DNA of 64,000 nt from Abelmoschus esculentus (lineage: Eukaryota; Streptophyta; Magnoliopsida; Malvales; Malvaceae): contig JAUCBN010000020.1 of assembly GCA_035048815.1 (NCBI GenBank), positions 2,735,501 through 2,799,500 of the forward strand. The letters run 5' to 3'. Below the pieces are notes generated by a model. That model had not been told where the DNA came from, made no database searches, and worked only from the letters and a program-made list of their open reading frames with translations. Positions 21,215 to 33,242 of the stretch are shown here, piece by piece. Position 1 is the first letter of the stretch, and each line of letters opens with the position of its first letter. A program made the position numbers and the translations under genes.

Positions 21215-23382
21215 AAAGGGGTGTTAAAAAATACTCGACCAAACAGATTCGATTTGACGGCCCAAATATAAATATTTGGATATTTATTTAAGGGTTTTTA
21301 TTCGAGTTATATATTTGGTCCGCTAAAATATATATTTTTTTCGGATTAGTTCGGGTAACAAGAATACTTATAATCAGGTATCCAATGTTTATTTTTAATT
21401 TTTTATATTTTAAATATAATTATTGTTTAAATAAAATATTTTTATATTCACTATATTTTAAAATCAAACAATCTAATTATACATGTAATTTCTAAGAGTT
21501 ATAAAATTTATATTATAAAATTATTTGGGTTTGATATTTTAGATCTTAAACTTTATGATTACAGCATAAATAGAAGATTTATATTATGTAACACGGTTAT
21601 TTTTATATTAAAATTTAATCTTTCTCGACATTTATATTATTTTGATCCCGAATTATATAATTTGAATTTATATTGAAAATGGATATAGTAAGCTAGCGAC
21701 AGACCTTATTTATACACATAAATTTATTATGAATTTATATTATTATGAATTATATAATTATGTAACATGATTGTTTTATAATGGTATGTAATCATTCTCT
21801 ACATCTACGTTATTTTGATACTGAATTATATAATTCAAACTTTTATTAATTATGAATTTTTTATTAATAAAATAAAATGATTTTAAAAAATAAATAATGA
21901 GTATCTATTACTCTAATTTTACAAGTACCCAGATAATGAATTTAAGGTTAACAGTTAAAATTTGGATTTAGTAAACGATTATAGTGGTAATATTTATGTT
22001 TAGAGTTAATATTTTAATTTTAGGTTAATAAATAAATATTTTAGAGTTAATATACGAGTTAAAACATGATTAATTTATTAATTATTTATTTATAAATCGT
22101 GATTTTTTTTTATTATATAAAATAAAAAAATAAAAATTAGTATTTGTGGTCTTTATTAGGATTTATTGATTTGCAGTACCCTTGATTATTGTAGGATTTT
22201 TTTATTTATTGTTAGATAGAATTAAAAATAAATAGTGGGGTCTTTTATTGGTTATTGTAGGAAATCTTTCAGACATAATTATTTATGGTCTTTTTTATTT
22301 GTCTTCTTGTTATTGGTATATATTGTCTACTAATTTCTTCTTTATCTTATTTAGTGTGTAAATTTGATATATTATTTTCTATTTCTTCTTGTATATTGTA
22401 TTTAATTTATACAATTTGATGATTTAATTTTGGTATATTTTATATACTATAAATTAGTTATTTAATGTAAATTATGATTTAAATATATTATTTTTTTAAA
22501 AAAAATAATATATTTTAAATAATTTTTATTAATAAGAGTCAATTCTGACACATTCAACATTGTGGTACACTATGATGACTTTATTGTTAGAAAATTTAAG
22601 ATACAATTTAGTAAAAAAATAATGGATTATTTTAATAATTTAAATATCGACATAATATCGATGTTTAAAGTTACGGTTATGGTTAAAAAATTAGAAATTA
22701 TTTATGGTGTTAAAGTTTTTTGATAATTAACAAATAATTTATTAAAACTAAAATAATTAAAAATTAATAATGGTATTTTAGAGATGATTAGTAATTTACC
22801 TACAAATTATTATGGTATACAATGTACAAGAGTCAGATTCAGATGGTCCACAAAAAAATTTAAGTTTTTTGAGTTTAATAGTAAAACCGGCATGTCTAAT
22901 TTTACATTAAAAATATAATTTAAATTATATTTTTTTTAGTTTTAAATTATATTTTTATTGTAGGTTGCTTAATATTTGTATATAAAATTAAATTTAATTT
23001 TTTAATTAATTTTATTTTTTATTATATATTTTTAATTTTTAAAATTTTTAAATATGTTTTATTAATTTGTTAATATCGAAAGAAAAAAATCGATATTAAT
23101 ATTTTTAATATATTTTAATAATAAAAATTTAATAAATATATGTGTATATATATATATTTAAATATTTTAAAATTAACTTTAAATTACTAATTTTTATGTT
23201 TGTTCATGTATTTTAAAATTTTAAAATTTGTGTTTAATATGTTTTTTTTTTAATTTTAAAATAAAAAATTAAAAATATATAAACTAGGTACCCGATAACG
23301 AGTATCCAATATAAATAAGTCGGGACACATACCAAAAAATCATTACCCGAAAAACCGAATATCCGATAATAAACATCCCTTA
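21215..23382. mobile_element. hAT-like element K (GTATCC/GGGTAC words), related to element D
   Basis: The left end AAAAGGGGTGTTAAAAAATAC is followed by ACTCGACC and GGATATTT; the right end has GGTACCCGATAACGAG, ATTACCCG, ACCGAATATCCG and AACATCCCTTA. The flanks aatgagat and atcgaggt match at only 5 of 8 positions, so the TSD is weak. The core is about 2 kb of AT-rich non-coding DNA. Confidence 0.5.
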
Positions 23383-24273
23383 TCGAGGTATTCAAATTTT
23401 TAAGACAATAACAGTTTACAACTTAAACGAGAGTTTATTTTTATATACAAATAATAAAAAATACTTCAAGACAGGCGTCAGCCTATTATTGGTTTGGATG
23501 AATGTCACTTAATGATATATTATCAAGATTATTATTTAACAATTGTTTGAATTGTTATAAACATTTCTCACGACCTCTTTATTCCTCCTTCCGCTCTTCC
23601 AATTTTGCTAACCTCACCGGCGGTCGGATAGTAACCCACCCTTATCGATCAATGGCTACGCTTACACGTGTCCCATTAATCTTTTTCAGCTGCCCAGTTC
23701 CTCAATGTCCTTCAATCGTCACTGTCATAAAAATACTTTGCCTGGCATCGGCATCACCTCTAACAAGAAAAATTCCAGATTGTTTTACTCTCTCTTCTCG
23801 CAAAGTCAGCTCTTTTTCTTTAATGCTTACAGCCTTGTGACATCCATGGTGGTTATGTTTTTAATCGAACAATGACCTGGTATTGAGTATTGGCATGGAT
23901 TTATTGGTGGGGATTCTAGCAGGTTAGATAGTTTACAAGAAACTGAAAGAGAGGTCCGACCAGTTTGCTGCAAGAGGATTGGTTAGGACTCCAGGAACGG
24001 TGGAGCACATGATGTTATTGTCGGAGATATAAGGGTTACAGCCACCAGTTCAATGGAACAATGTTGCTGGAAAATAGATTACAACTATTACTACATCAGC
24101 ATCCGAGCATACATAGTGTTTTCAACAAATTATGTAATGGAACCGAACTCCATCCGACAAAGCCAGGTATTTCGGTTGCAGATCAGCTTTGAATGTGAGC
24201 ATGCTACAGAGAGATCATTTACAGAAGTGTTTACTATATGACGTATTTACAAGATTGACCAGAGAGAGAGACC
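23383..24273. other. Unassigned region 3' of the TRP gene
   Basis: The part next to 24274 is probably the TRP 3' UTR. A GC-richer tract at about 23560-23850 has open frames on both strands (112 codons on +), with a CACGTG at about 23667, but no domain I recognise. It could be a decayed gene or a non-coding transcript. Confidence 0.3.
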
Positions 24274-27042
24274 TCAGACACCTGATTCCGGTAGCTGCTT
24301 GGCCTGCTGCTGTTGGGACCAGTAGGCGTGGACAGCGAGGACCCGGTCTAAAAGCTCTTGTGGTAAAGGTTCTCCCCTCCTTTGCTGAGGGGAGATTCTT
24401 GCTGTATGGACCAATGTCTTCCACTTATCCTGTAGCAAGGAAACAGTATTCAATGAACACCGGAAAACCGAAATCGATGAAAACTTTAGAAGAACTAAAC
24501 GTATATTTTACATGAAAACATGTTCTAAAGATGTTCAGCAATGAAATGTTTGTAGGCAATGAATCTGCAAATTGTGGCAGAAACATAAATGGACCATTCA
24601 CCTTCAAATCCACATATGTCCGATGTTTTGCGTTGTCAAAAGCGTGTAATTTGACATCACGCCACCTACAACATTTAGAACAGGCTTAGTAACCAAAGCA
24701 CTGGAGCCTGCAATCAAACCTTTGTGAGCAAAAGGATAACCAAAAAAGTAACCTTCCAGTTCCCAGTTTCTCGACCGTCTGAACCAATGCTTCTACTTCT
24801 GAGACAGAGAAGGGTCTCCTGATACGCCGCTGGACAAACTCACGACGTCTAGCTCTGAGATGAGTTGGAACCACAGCCAATGCTCCAACACTGATGGACG
24901 GCATTGATAGTACAGATTGTGAATTCAGAAGATCGATAGTCATAGTATTAGCTGATATGTTGGGAAGAGATGAAACTAGGTGAAGGTCACTTTCACCACC
25001 ATTGTTGCAACCGGATACAGGAGGAACATAGCCGGAGACACCAAAAGTCCCCGGTTCTAAAGTAAAAGACGTCACGTGCCTGGAAGACGAGTAGTTTGTT
25101 AACAATTCTGAAAAGAGCGTGAGAATTCAAGACACAGAAGACAATGAGAAAAGGTCAGCCCTCTTTTAAGGTTAACAAATACCAAATACTTGCCTTGTTA
25201 TCCTCTGCTCTCCCAGGCATGGAGGTGGCATAATTTGCTGGCGCCCGGGCTCTAACATAAAACCCAAATTACGATGCTTGCCATCTCGAGAAATACCAGT
25301 CTGAAGTAGGGTCTTGCTGTCTTCTCTAACCTTCTTTCCTTGAAGAAGGATGCCAACGTGTAAGCCATCTCCAAGTGCAGTAGTCACTGCCTCCATGACA
25401 GTCCTCTACAAAAAACAACAGTTTAGGACTTGTATAAAAACGTTAAAGCGACCAAAGCACAGTCTAACTATAATACAGCGTACTTTCAGTGAACCAACAG
25501 TAGCAGTTGTAGGAATCTCAACTAAGAGCTCTGGAACCTTAAAGGAATTAATCCGAAGCTTCACTGAATAAACCCGAAAAGGAAAAGAAAGGTTAGAGAA
25601 TGGATGGATAACGCAGTCATCCGATCAGATGCTATAGCATGGCATCAAAGATCTTCATACCGTTACGTTCTAGGGACCCAAGATGCGGATGTGGACTTGA
25701 GATTGAGGATCCCACTCTAATGGCTGCATGTAAGAGCTCGGGTTATTCAGCAAAAACTTAACAGATCCCTAAAGCCTAAGGGCAGAAATGAACAAAAAGG
25801 AAAGCTGACAGCCATATCGAACCTGCACTAGAGTTGTCACCATCACTTCTCTTGAAAGAGGACATCCTCTTCAATCTTCGACGACTATGACTAGTTCTTC
25901 CATCTGAAAATATCAGTTAATCAGGAAATGGCATTTAATTGAGAAGGCAAATTTGTGATGCTAAACGAACAGATACGGGAATGATTGCCTACCGTATCCA
26001 GTAACATGAGCAAGAACTTATTACTAGTCGCACACTTCAGTGAATTCAAAAGACTGTATCATGACATCTAGAATTACATTCATACTCTAAGAGCACAATC
26101 CATTATTAATATACCACAGAATGGTCATATACCATTTCTAAAGGAAGCTCCACCATGTGAATTCGGAGATACTCCCCAATGTCGGGATGAAGACAGGTTC
26201 TTAATTCTTCGATCTGCAGTGTTCAATGGCAGCCTGAAGGTTTTCAATGTGGTGGCTGCCTTAGTGCACCCGGTGTGATTCTTGTCATCATCTCTATTGA
26301 CTGACTCTATAGTACCACAAGGCCTAGATGGACCAAGAGTTATCCAATCCTTGAACATGGATGCCTTGCTGTCTGAACAGATAAAACCGGGAGGTTTACT
26401 GTCCATTTGCGACACATCCAAACTGCCTGTAAGAGGAGGGGTTTCACTTTTTACAGTTTGAATGATTGAAGGTTCAGTTCCTGCATCCTTTACTTTCCCT
26501 TCGGAAAATTCAGCAGAAGGGTTTGCATTTCTATCACTGACCTTAGCCAACTGATCAAATCTCTTTAAATTTGCACAGGCTGCTTTTGAATTAAACCAGT
26601 CCGGAGCACACGAAAACTTATCCAACGTATCGATTTGGTGGTAACTGATAAAGGTTTTCTCATCACAAGTTCCCTGATCGGAAATGTTGAACTTCAATGA
26701 TTGCCTCTCATCCTCTTGTTCCTTCGAAACGAGATTTTTATTCGCATTTCGCTGATCCTCTGGCACAGAAGTTCTACTTTCCTGCAACAGTTCACCGGCT
26801 ACACTAACCAAAATTTCGAACGCACATTTCCGACTGTTCCCACTTGTCTTCCTGATCGGAACTCGAACCTAAAACCAGCAGATGACAATATCAAAACTAC
26901 TATCTTTCAAACATAAAAAAACATGAATATAGACCATCCTAGAATGTGAGCATTTGTTTACCCTTGCTGATCGAGAAGCTCGAGGGAACACGGGCACCTG
27001 GTAACCATTGAAACCGTATTCCAATCTTGTCTGTGACACCAT
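24274..27042 (-). CDS. TRP: Telomere repeat-binding protein (TRP/TRFL, Myb-like)
   Basis: Nine coding exons on the minus strand: 27042-26962, 26868-26133, 25903-25823, 25723-25661, 25563-25484, 25405-25194, 25079-24753, 24665-24602, 24429-24274. They total 1800 bases, 599 residues, in frame throughout. The N-terminus MVSQTRLEYGFNGYQVP is the family signature. A ubiquitin-like segment lies at about 321-410 (VKLRINSFKVPELLVEIP, then VGILLQGKKVREDSKTLLQ). The C-terminal Myb/SANT telobox domain runs from about 505 (RRPFSVSEVEALVQTVEKLG) to 560 and contains VDLKDKWK at 545-552, the helix that reads TTTAGGG repeats. A Myb-extension follows (RRGEPLPQELLDRVLAVHAYW). These nuclear proteins bind double-stranded telomeric DNA and influence telomere length. 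The intron after 25194 appears to use a GC donor. Family members are usually somewhat longer. Confidence 0.92.
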
Positions 27043-28150
27043 GTCTTAGGCATTCATGGAAAACAGAATCCATTAAGCAAAACCAACAGGAAAATTAGAT
27101 TCTGCAGATCAGAAAAAACAGAAACAGCAAACAAAGAGTAGGAAACCGCAGATCAGAAAGATTCAAGAATTCTTGACAACAATTCTTGTCCGAATATGTG
27201 TATCCTATAAAGAAACTAAAGAGTCCAAGCCATAAAACCGAAGCACAGAACTGTTTCAAAGCTCTAACCATCCTTCATATGGAACAGAAAAGTCAGACAG
27301 AAGCATAAGCAGTAGTTAAAAAAGGAAGTAAAACCCTGTCATGTCTGAACCTTAAGGTTTAAACAACAAAGAAGATGTACCACATTGGATATTATCTTAC
27401 AATTTAGAGATGTGTTTCTAAGAGACAGAAACAACCTTAACTTTCCACCTACCAAAACACAATGTCTCATCTAACCTAAAGAAAACCAAAACAAAATTTG
27501 CAGGTTTATAGAGCAAGACAAAAAAAACATTGAAAAAATTCACCTTTAAAGATGTGTTTTTTCATCAGCTTTGTGTCTGATCCCCATGAAACCAAAACCA
27601 CACAAAAGTTCCAATCTTTCTTCTTTTTTGTGTTAAACCCAGAAAAGAAATGCTTGATTTATATAACTAGCTGGGTTTTAACTTGAATAACGGGTGGGTT
27701 TACCCGTCACTGAAGGGCAAGCCAAAACTCCTTTGAACCACCAGTTCCTCCGTTTTGGGTGATCCACTCCTGTCCGTATCAGTTCTATCGCTGACATGTG
27801 GAAGCCTGTCCTTCCATTTTGGTTAATCTTAATCTCCTTCACATAAAACTACGCTTTTTCCATCTTTCTGGGGGTAAGTTTGGATAATTGAAATTTGTTC
27901 CTTTCGGACAAAATTTTGCTATAAAACCATGTTCATGACCAACATAAGACATCTCGTTGTCGGTTTCACTCTCACTTTTTTGCCAAATCAGACAATTCTA
28001 TATTCGAATCATTATTTAATATTATCTATTTGTCAAGATCAGATTTTTAATATAAATTTTAATATACTGATATTTTATTGGATAAATCACATCAATTGTC
28101 ATTTAACTGTTTGTTTATTACAATTAAAAAAACAATTTATTTATTAACTA
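27043..28150. other. TRP 5' leader, promoter and flank
   Basis: On the minus strand a likely leader exon ends at a donor AAAG/GTGAAT near 27545, and the second leader exon begins after TGATCTGCAG near 27105. So the TRP 5' UTR has an intron. Short upstream ATGs precede the start. Beyond about 27670 is promoter and spacer. Confidence 0.5.
27657..27666 (-). promoter_or_regulatory. Probable TATA box of the TRP gene
   Basis: TTATATAAAT on the minus strand, about 620 bases before the ATG and about 110 before the leader-intron donor, so a start near 27630 would give a plausible leader exon. Confidence 0.45.
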
Positions 28151-28408
28151 TATACTCCTTCGGTCTATAAATATTGTTTCTTATTGATTTTTTTTAAAAT
28201 TTTTTTAACCTTAATTCGTAATTATTTAAAATTTATTATTGATAAAATATATAAAATATATTTTAAAAATTTATAATCTAATAAATTTTAAATATATATT
28301 TTATAAATTTTAATTATTAAAAATATTTAATATAATTATAGCCAAGTTTAAAAGATTTAATTTTCAAAATATCAAAAAAGATATTATTTATGGGACGGAT
28401 ATAGTATA
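28151..28408. mobile_element. Stowaway-like MITE
   Basis: Ends TACTCCTTCGGTCTATAAATA and, inverted, TATGGGACGGATATAGTA, the CTCC-TCCGTCCCAT theme of Stowaway (Tc1/mariner-derived) MITEs with TA target sites. 258 bp, AT-rich core. Confidence 0.65.
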
Positions 28409-29496
28409 TTTTTTTCAAAATTTATAAACATATCATCAATTAAAAATCATTATAAACAAATAATTTAATCGATAAATTATTATAATCAAATTGGTTTTTA
28501 ATACAATATGATATAATAATATTTTAATTTCAAATTTTATATAATGTTTGATTTAATTTATGATTTAATAAATTTAATTTTTAGTATTTAAAATTTTATC
28601 ATGTTATTGTCTATTTTTTTTTCTTAAATTATTTTTTTATTTTATAAATATTATATTATTTTTTAAATGATAATAGTTTAAAAAATATTGTTTTATGATA
28701 TAATATAATTATAAAACTATTGATTTGATCAAACTACCGAGTAGATTTTATAAACTCGTTTATTTTGACAAATTGTAAAAAAATTAAATTGATGAAAATT
28801 TTAAATCCTTAGTTTATTAAATTATTTTAAATTATAACAAATATAATAAAATATTAAATATATTTGAGATTAATAATATTCTCTCTGTCCCATTTAAAAA
28901 ATTCAGTATTGATTTTTTAAAGTTAAAATTTTAAAATTTTAATTATAGATTTAAAGTTATAATGTGTCAAAATTAATAAAATAGGACGAAAGAAGTCTAA
29001 TTTATACTAAAAATAATATATTTACAAATAAAATGACATGTTCGTAATAAGAATAATTATTTAATAAATCGACAATAAAAAATTTAATTTTTACAACCAC
29101 TTTGTAGGGTTTAAGAATTTGTATTCAATAGATAAAAATTTAGTGATTATAGATAAAATTTAAGGTTTATAAATTAAAATTTAAATCTTCGTTGTATTAT
29201 CTAAAAACCTACCCTAACCTCTAAACATTAGATCCAAACCCAAACCCTTAAATTAAGTATTAAAACTATAAAATTAAGAAAACTAAAACTTTCTACCACC
29301 ACTCTTGTAATATAAGAATCAAGATTATCGGATTAAAAAATACAAGATTATCAGAAACTAACCGGGAATTATAAATAAAACAAATCCGGGTAAATACCTA
29401 TATGGTGTTGTTCTATGATGGACACCAACCACAATACGAAAACAAGTGTAAACGGCATATATCATACAGTTCAAAAGCAAGCGAAAATGTATGGTT
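28409..29496. other. AT-rich spacer 3' of the ORP gene
   Basis: Apart from the Stowaway-like element at 28879-28997 nothing is recognised. The stretch next to 29496 is the ORP 3' UTR. Confidence 0.4.
28879..28997. mobile_element. Second short Stowaway-like MITE
   Basis: Left end TATTCTCTCTGTCCCATTT, right end AAAATAGGACGAAAGAAGT in inverted orientation; about 119 bp. Diverged but the same CTCC.GTCCCAT terminal theme. Confidence 0.55.
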
Positions 29497-32400
29497 TTAG
29501 TTGGCAGACAAATCTTGGTACTGCCAGGGGTTGAATTCAGTAGACTTGACGTCAATATCCTCACTGCTACTCGAGCTATCCACCGCGGCACGGTGTTCGT
29601 CGTACTTGCCATTGTATTGATAAACTTCCAACTCGCCCCAAGGCGTAGCAGCGACTTCGTTGGTGAAGTCGAACCATTTGGGTGTAAATTTATGGCCTTT
29701 TTCCTCCCTGTTTTTCTTTTCAGCTCTTTGTCTTTCCTCCAAACTGCTCAAAGAAAGGAGAGCTTATAAGACATTAATATGATATTATATGAATTGGATG
29801 ATAATGGCATATAAACTGCTCAAACAAAGTTCATACAATCAGCAGCATATATGAAATATGTATACAGACAGGAAATAATAATTCTAAAATATAATTCGAG
29901 GGCAGCCCCGGCGAGAGAGAAATACCTGCTCTTTTCAAAACCTGCCTTAGAGAGGTCACCCTGCTCTAGTGCATATCTATCAGGACGTAGACGAGAATCA
30001 GATGCTAATAGCTTCTTGGGAGCAGTATCAAAGCTGTTAATCTTATGTGCGAAATGTGTGTACTGGAATTTATCATTTTTCGGAGGTTCAGTAAGTCTCC
30101 ACGACTGCATAATAGCAACAGAGTCGGAACAAGCACATCAGTATTGGAGGCATAATCTTTTTTTCTTTTTTGTATTTCTTAAAGCTCTACATGTTAAAAA
30201 CATCATTATTCATTCTGCTAAATTTTTTGGAAGAAATACGAAAATTCTAGAATACAAGCATCAAGAAAACTCCAGGAGTGTTTACGGAAGAAACAAAGAC
30301 AAAAACAACTCAGAGATGGTGTAAAAGACTAACCTCCTTTAGTTCAGTGCCTGGAAGTGGTTCCCCTTCACTATCACAAGGTTGATAACTCATTGACTCG
30401 TTCCATTTTCCAGTTATCAAAATCTTTGGCTCCTCAGCAGAATTATATACATATCCATCAATTTCATAGCGGCCAGCCCTGTGAACAACCAAGACCTAAT
30501 GTTAAATTGCAAAGCAAATCCCTTTAAAATCTTGATAAGCATTCCTTGTGTATGTGTGTCTCCAAACAATCCAGAGAGGAAAAGACTTGGAAGTTGGAGC
30601 ATACATATGTGGGAGATTAGTGATTTCTTAGAATAAAACCATACCCAAACCAACCACACGGTTGAAAATATAGCACAGCTTTGTCGCCTGTTGTCAGGTT
30701 TGTCATGATCATCTCCCCTGGGGAGTCAACCCAAGTTCGTCCAAAAATTAAATTGTTAACTTTTGTGGGAGGAGGTACCAAATCAAAAACTGCACCATCT
30801 CTTTTGAGGGTCACACGGGTCCTGACACAATTATTTAAGAATTTATGCATCAATACCAACACTAAACCTTAAAAGTATGCCAAGTTTACTTTCATCGAGA
30901 TCAGACACCATGAAAGGATAACCCAAACAAGTTCAATTTTATAAGATGAGAGGCATCCTATAAGTTGATGATTCCAAAGAAGATTAGGTGGGGAAACAGA
31001 AAAACTCAACTTGGGAGCCACAATCTCTGACAGATCAAAATGCATATAAACAAGTTCTTCCCTCCCCATTCCAGTGTTCTTGTATCGAAGGCCATATGTA
31101 TTTTTTTTTTTTGAAAAAAAAAATCAATGCTAAATGCACATCAACCCAAGTATTAAAAAATTTATTGAACCTTTTGACCTATATTCAACTCAAGTACAAG
31201 TAGAAAATTCTCCAACAAAAATAAACCAAACTGCAAGAACAGACCTTTACATTAAGAATTAGAAATTATTGTAATTTCCGCAAACTCAAAGATTAATGCT
31301 GCTTCTATTGGCTTAAAACAAGCTACTGACGTATAATTTTTTTTACATGGTGAAACTGAAAAGTGAAAACTAAAACAAGAAGTACGAATAGGCCCTAAAA
31401 AGTTATGAAAGAGATCATGTTTTACCTTCCTAGAGGATAGATATCGATTGAATTTCCCAAAAACTTGGTTTTCACTTTAGACGAAATATCATAAATGAAA
31501 TGATCATTTTCAGCATGACCAGCACTCATTGGGGGGTGATGACTAACCTGAAAGGGAAAATTCTCTAATAAATACCTTAAATATAAGCCATTTAGAGAAA
31601 TTATGCAAAAAAGGTACCAAAAATAAGTGCGTAAAGCATTAAAATGGGAGAAAACCCAAACTCAGTTCTAAAAGGCCCACCTGTTCAGCTAGAAAAGTAA
31701 TGCCACCATGATTAACCATTTCATAAGTCTCCCCAAGTATGGGATTGAATGGTTTCCAAGTACGTTGATAGGCATAATAGACGGAGATAGCCCATGAAGC
31801 TGCAATTAACTACCATTAGTCACCTATTTAAACATGGAGAGAAAGAGAAGTTAGAAGAAACCTTACTAGTGTACACTAATCGCATGTAAGGATCTTCGCA
31901 TTCATCAGCCAGATCAAGCAGGTATGAATACTCCATCAACTGTCACAGAACGAAATTGATAAATGATAAATCCCACTAACAGAAAAGAATCAAACACAGC
32001 AATGGTTGGATGTGAAAACACAAACCTCAGCCATTTTCTGCAACATTGACATTGGCTCAAAAATAAGAACTGGAAGTGTCACCATTGATGTAACATCAGA
32101 CCCTATATATTTTTGCATCATTTTCCAGTAACTGTCCCTGTCCTGTTAAGTAAAAGAAAGCAAAGTTGTAAATGCCTATACAAGTTAATAACAATGCATC
32201 ATCATCATATCAAAGGCAATTTAAGCAATCAGTCTCATATAATTTTATCATTTATGAGAAATAAGCAAGCATTAAGCATGCTTGTCATGGGACAAACTTG
32301 GCTTTTCTGGCAACATTCAAATATCTCATATGTTCCAGCAAAATCAGTTGGAACATGTTAACCTAAGCACAATATAAAAGTTCGGCAATGTAACGCTGAT

Positions 32401-33242
32401 TGTCACTACAATATAACCCTGATAGGCACTAATGATAAAAAAGCAACTCAAATCACAAGTGACTTTGCAGGAAGATCTTCCAAATTGAAGCATCATTATT
32501 TAAAAGCATGTGATAGAACCAGCACCAAACTAATTGTTTTTCTTCCTTATTTATTCCAATAAGGACGAAGAGCACAAAAATTTAGCTCATTGATAGGCAC
32601 TAATGATAATAATGCAACTCAAGTCACACTTTGCAGGAAGATCTTCCAAATTGAAACGTCATTATTTAAAAGCATGTGATAGAAACAGGCACCAAAGTGT
32701 TTTTCTCCCTTATTTGCTCCAATTAGGACGAAGACCCCAAAAATTAAGAACTACCTCCTGTTTCCATCTTCCCTTCCTAGCTTCTTCTTCGGCATCTTCA
32801 GTCCCCCCTTCTGGATTAACAACTTCAAGCCCTTCATATCCCAACAAACTGTTCAAACAGGAAAACAACCATGAATCCTCAATGAGCTAAAAAAAACTCA
32901 ATTCAAAACATTCAAATAGTTCATTTTAGCTAAAATCTCTAACAAGCTCTAAACAAAACCACAGATCTGATTCAACAAACTCCTTTTAAGCAACATGCAA
33001 TCTATAATAACCTCGAAATTGAACTAAAAATCATTTTCAGCTGGAGATCGAATCAATCAACTCAATTTCAAATAAAAAGAGAAAAGATCCGAGAAAAAAG
33101 AAAATAAATAAAAATTAAAATTAGAAGATGGATCTTCTTAATACCCGTTGACTGATTTAGTCATGGCGCTACCAAAATTAGAAATACTGCTAGCGATCGA
33201 CGCAAAGAAACCACCGCCTTGTTTCGGATCATTCGGCGCCAT
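29497..33242 (-). CDS. ORP3A: Oxysterol-binding protein-related protein, ORP3 type
   Basis: Ten coding exons on the minus strand: 33242-33145, 32848-32755, 32142-32026, 31939-31867, 31799-31681, 31547-31426, 30821-30645, 30478-30334, 30104-29926, 29746-29497. They total 1374 bases, 457 residues, the usual length of the short plant ORP3 class that lacks a PH domain. The OSBP fingerprint EQVSHHPP is at 166-173, spanning the exon 5/6 junction. Other family blocks are WKPFNPILGETYE, FGRTWVDSPGEM, FQPCGWFG and the Lys/Arg-rich end with FTPKWF. ORPs move sterols and phosphoinositides between membranes; Arabidopsis ORP3A localises to the ER by binding a VAP27-type partner through a WFDE-like motif (here KWFDFT). 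The first residues MAPNDPKQGGGFFASIASSI match the family start. Intron 2 has a tandem duplication. Confidence 0.95.
32421..32748. repeat. Tandem duplication (~170 bp unit) in ORP intron 2
   Basis: Unit 1 begins GATAGGCACTAATGATAA at 32421, unit 2 at 32592. Both share GCAGGAAGATCTTCCAAATTG, CATTATTTAAAAGCATGTGA and GGACGAAGA... at matching spacing. Unit 2 runs into the exon-2 donor at 32754. Divergence is visible, so it is not recent. Confidence 0.85.
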
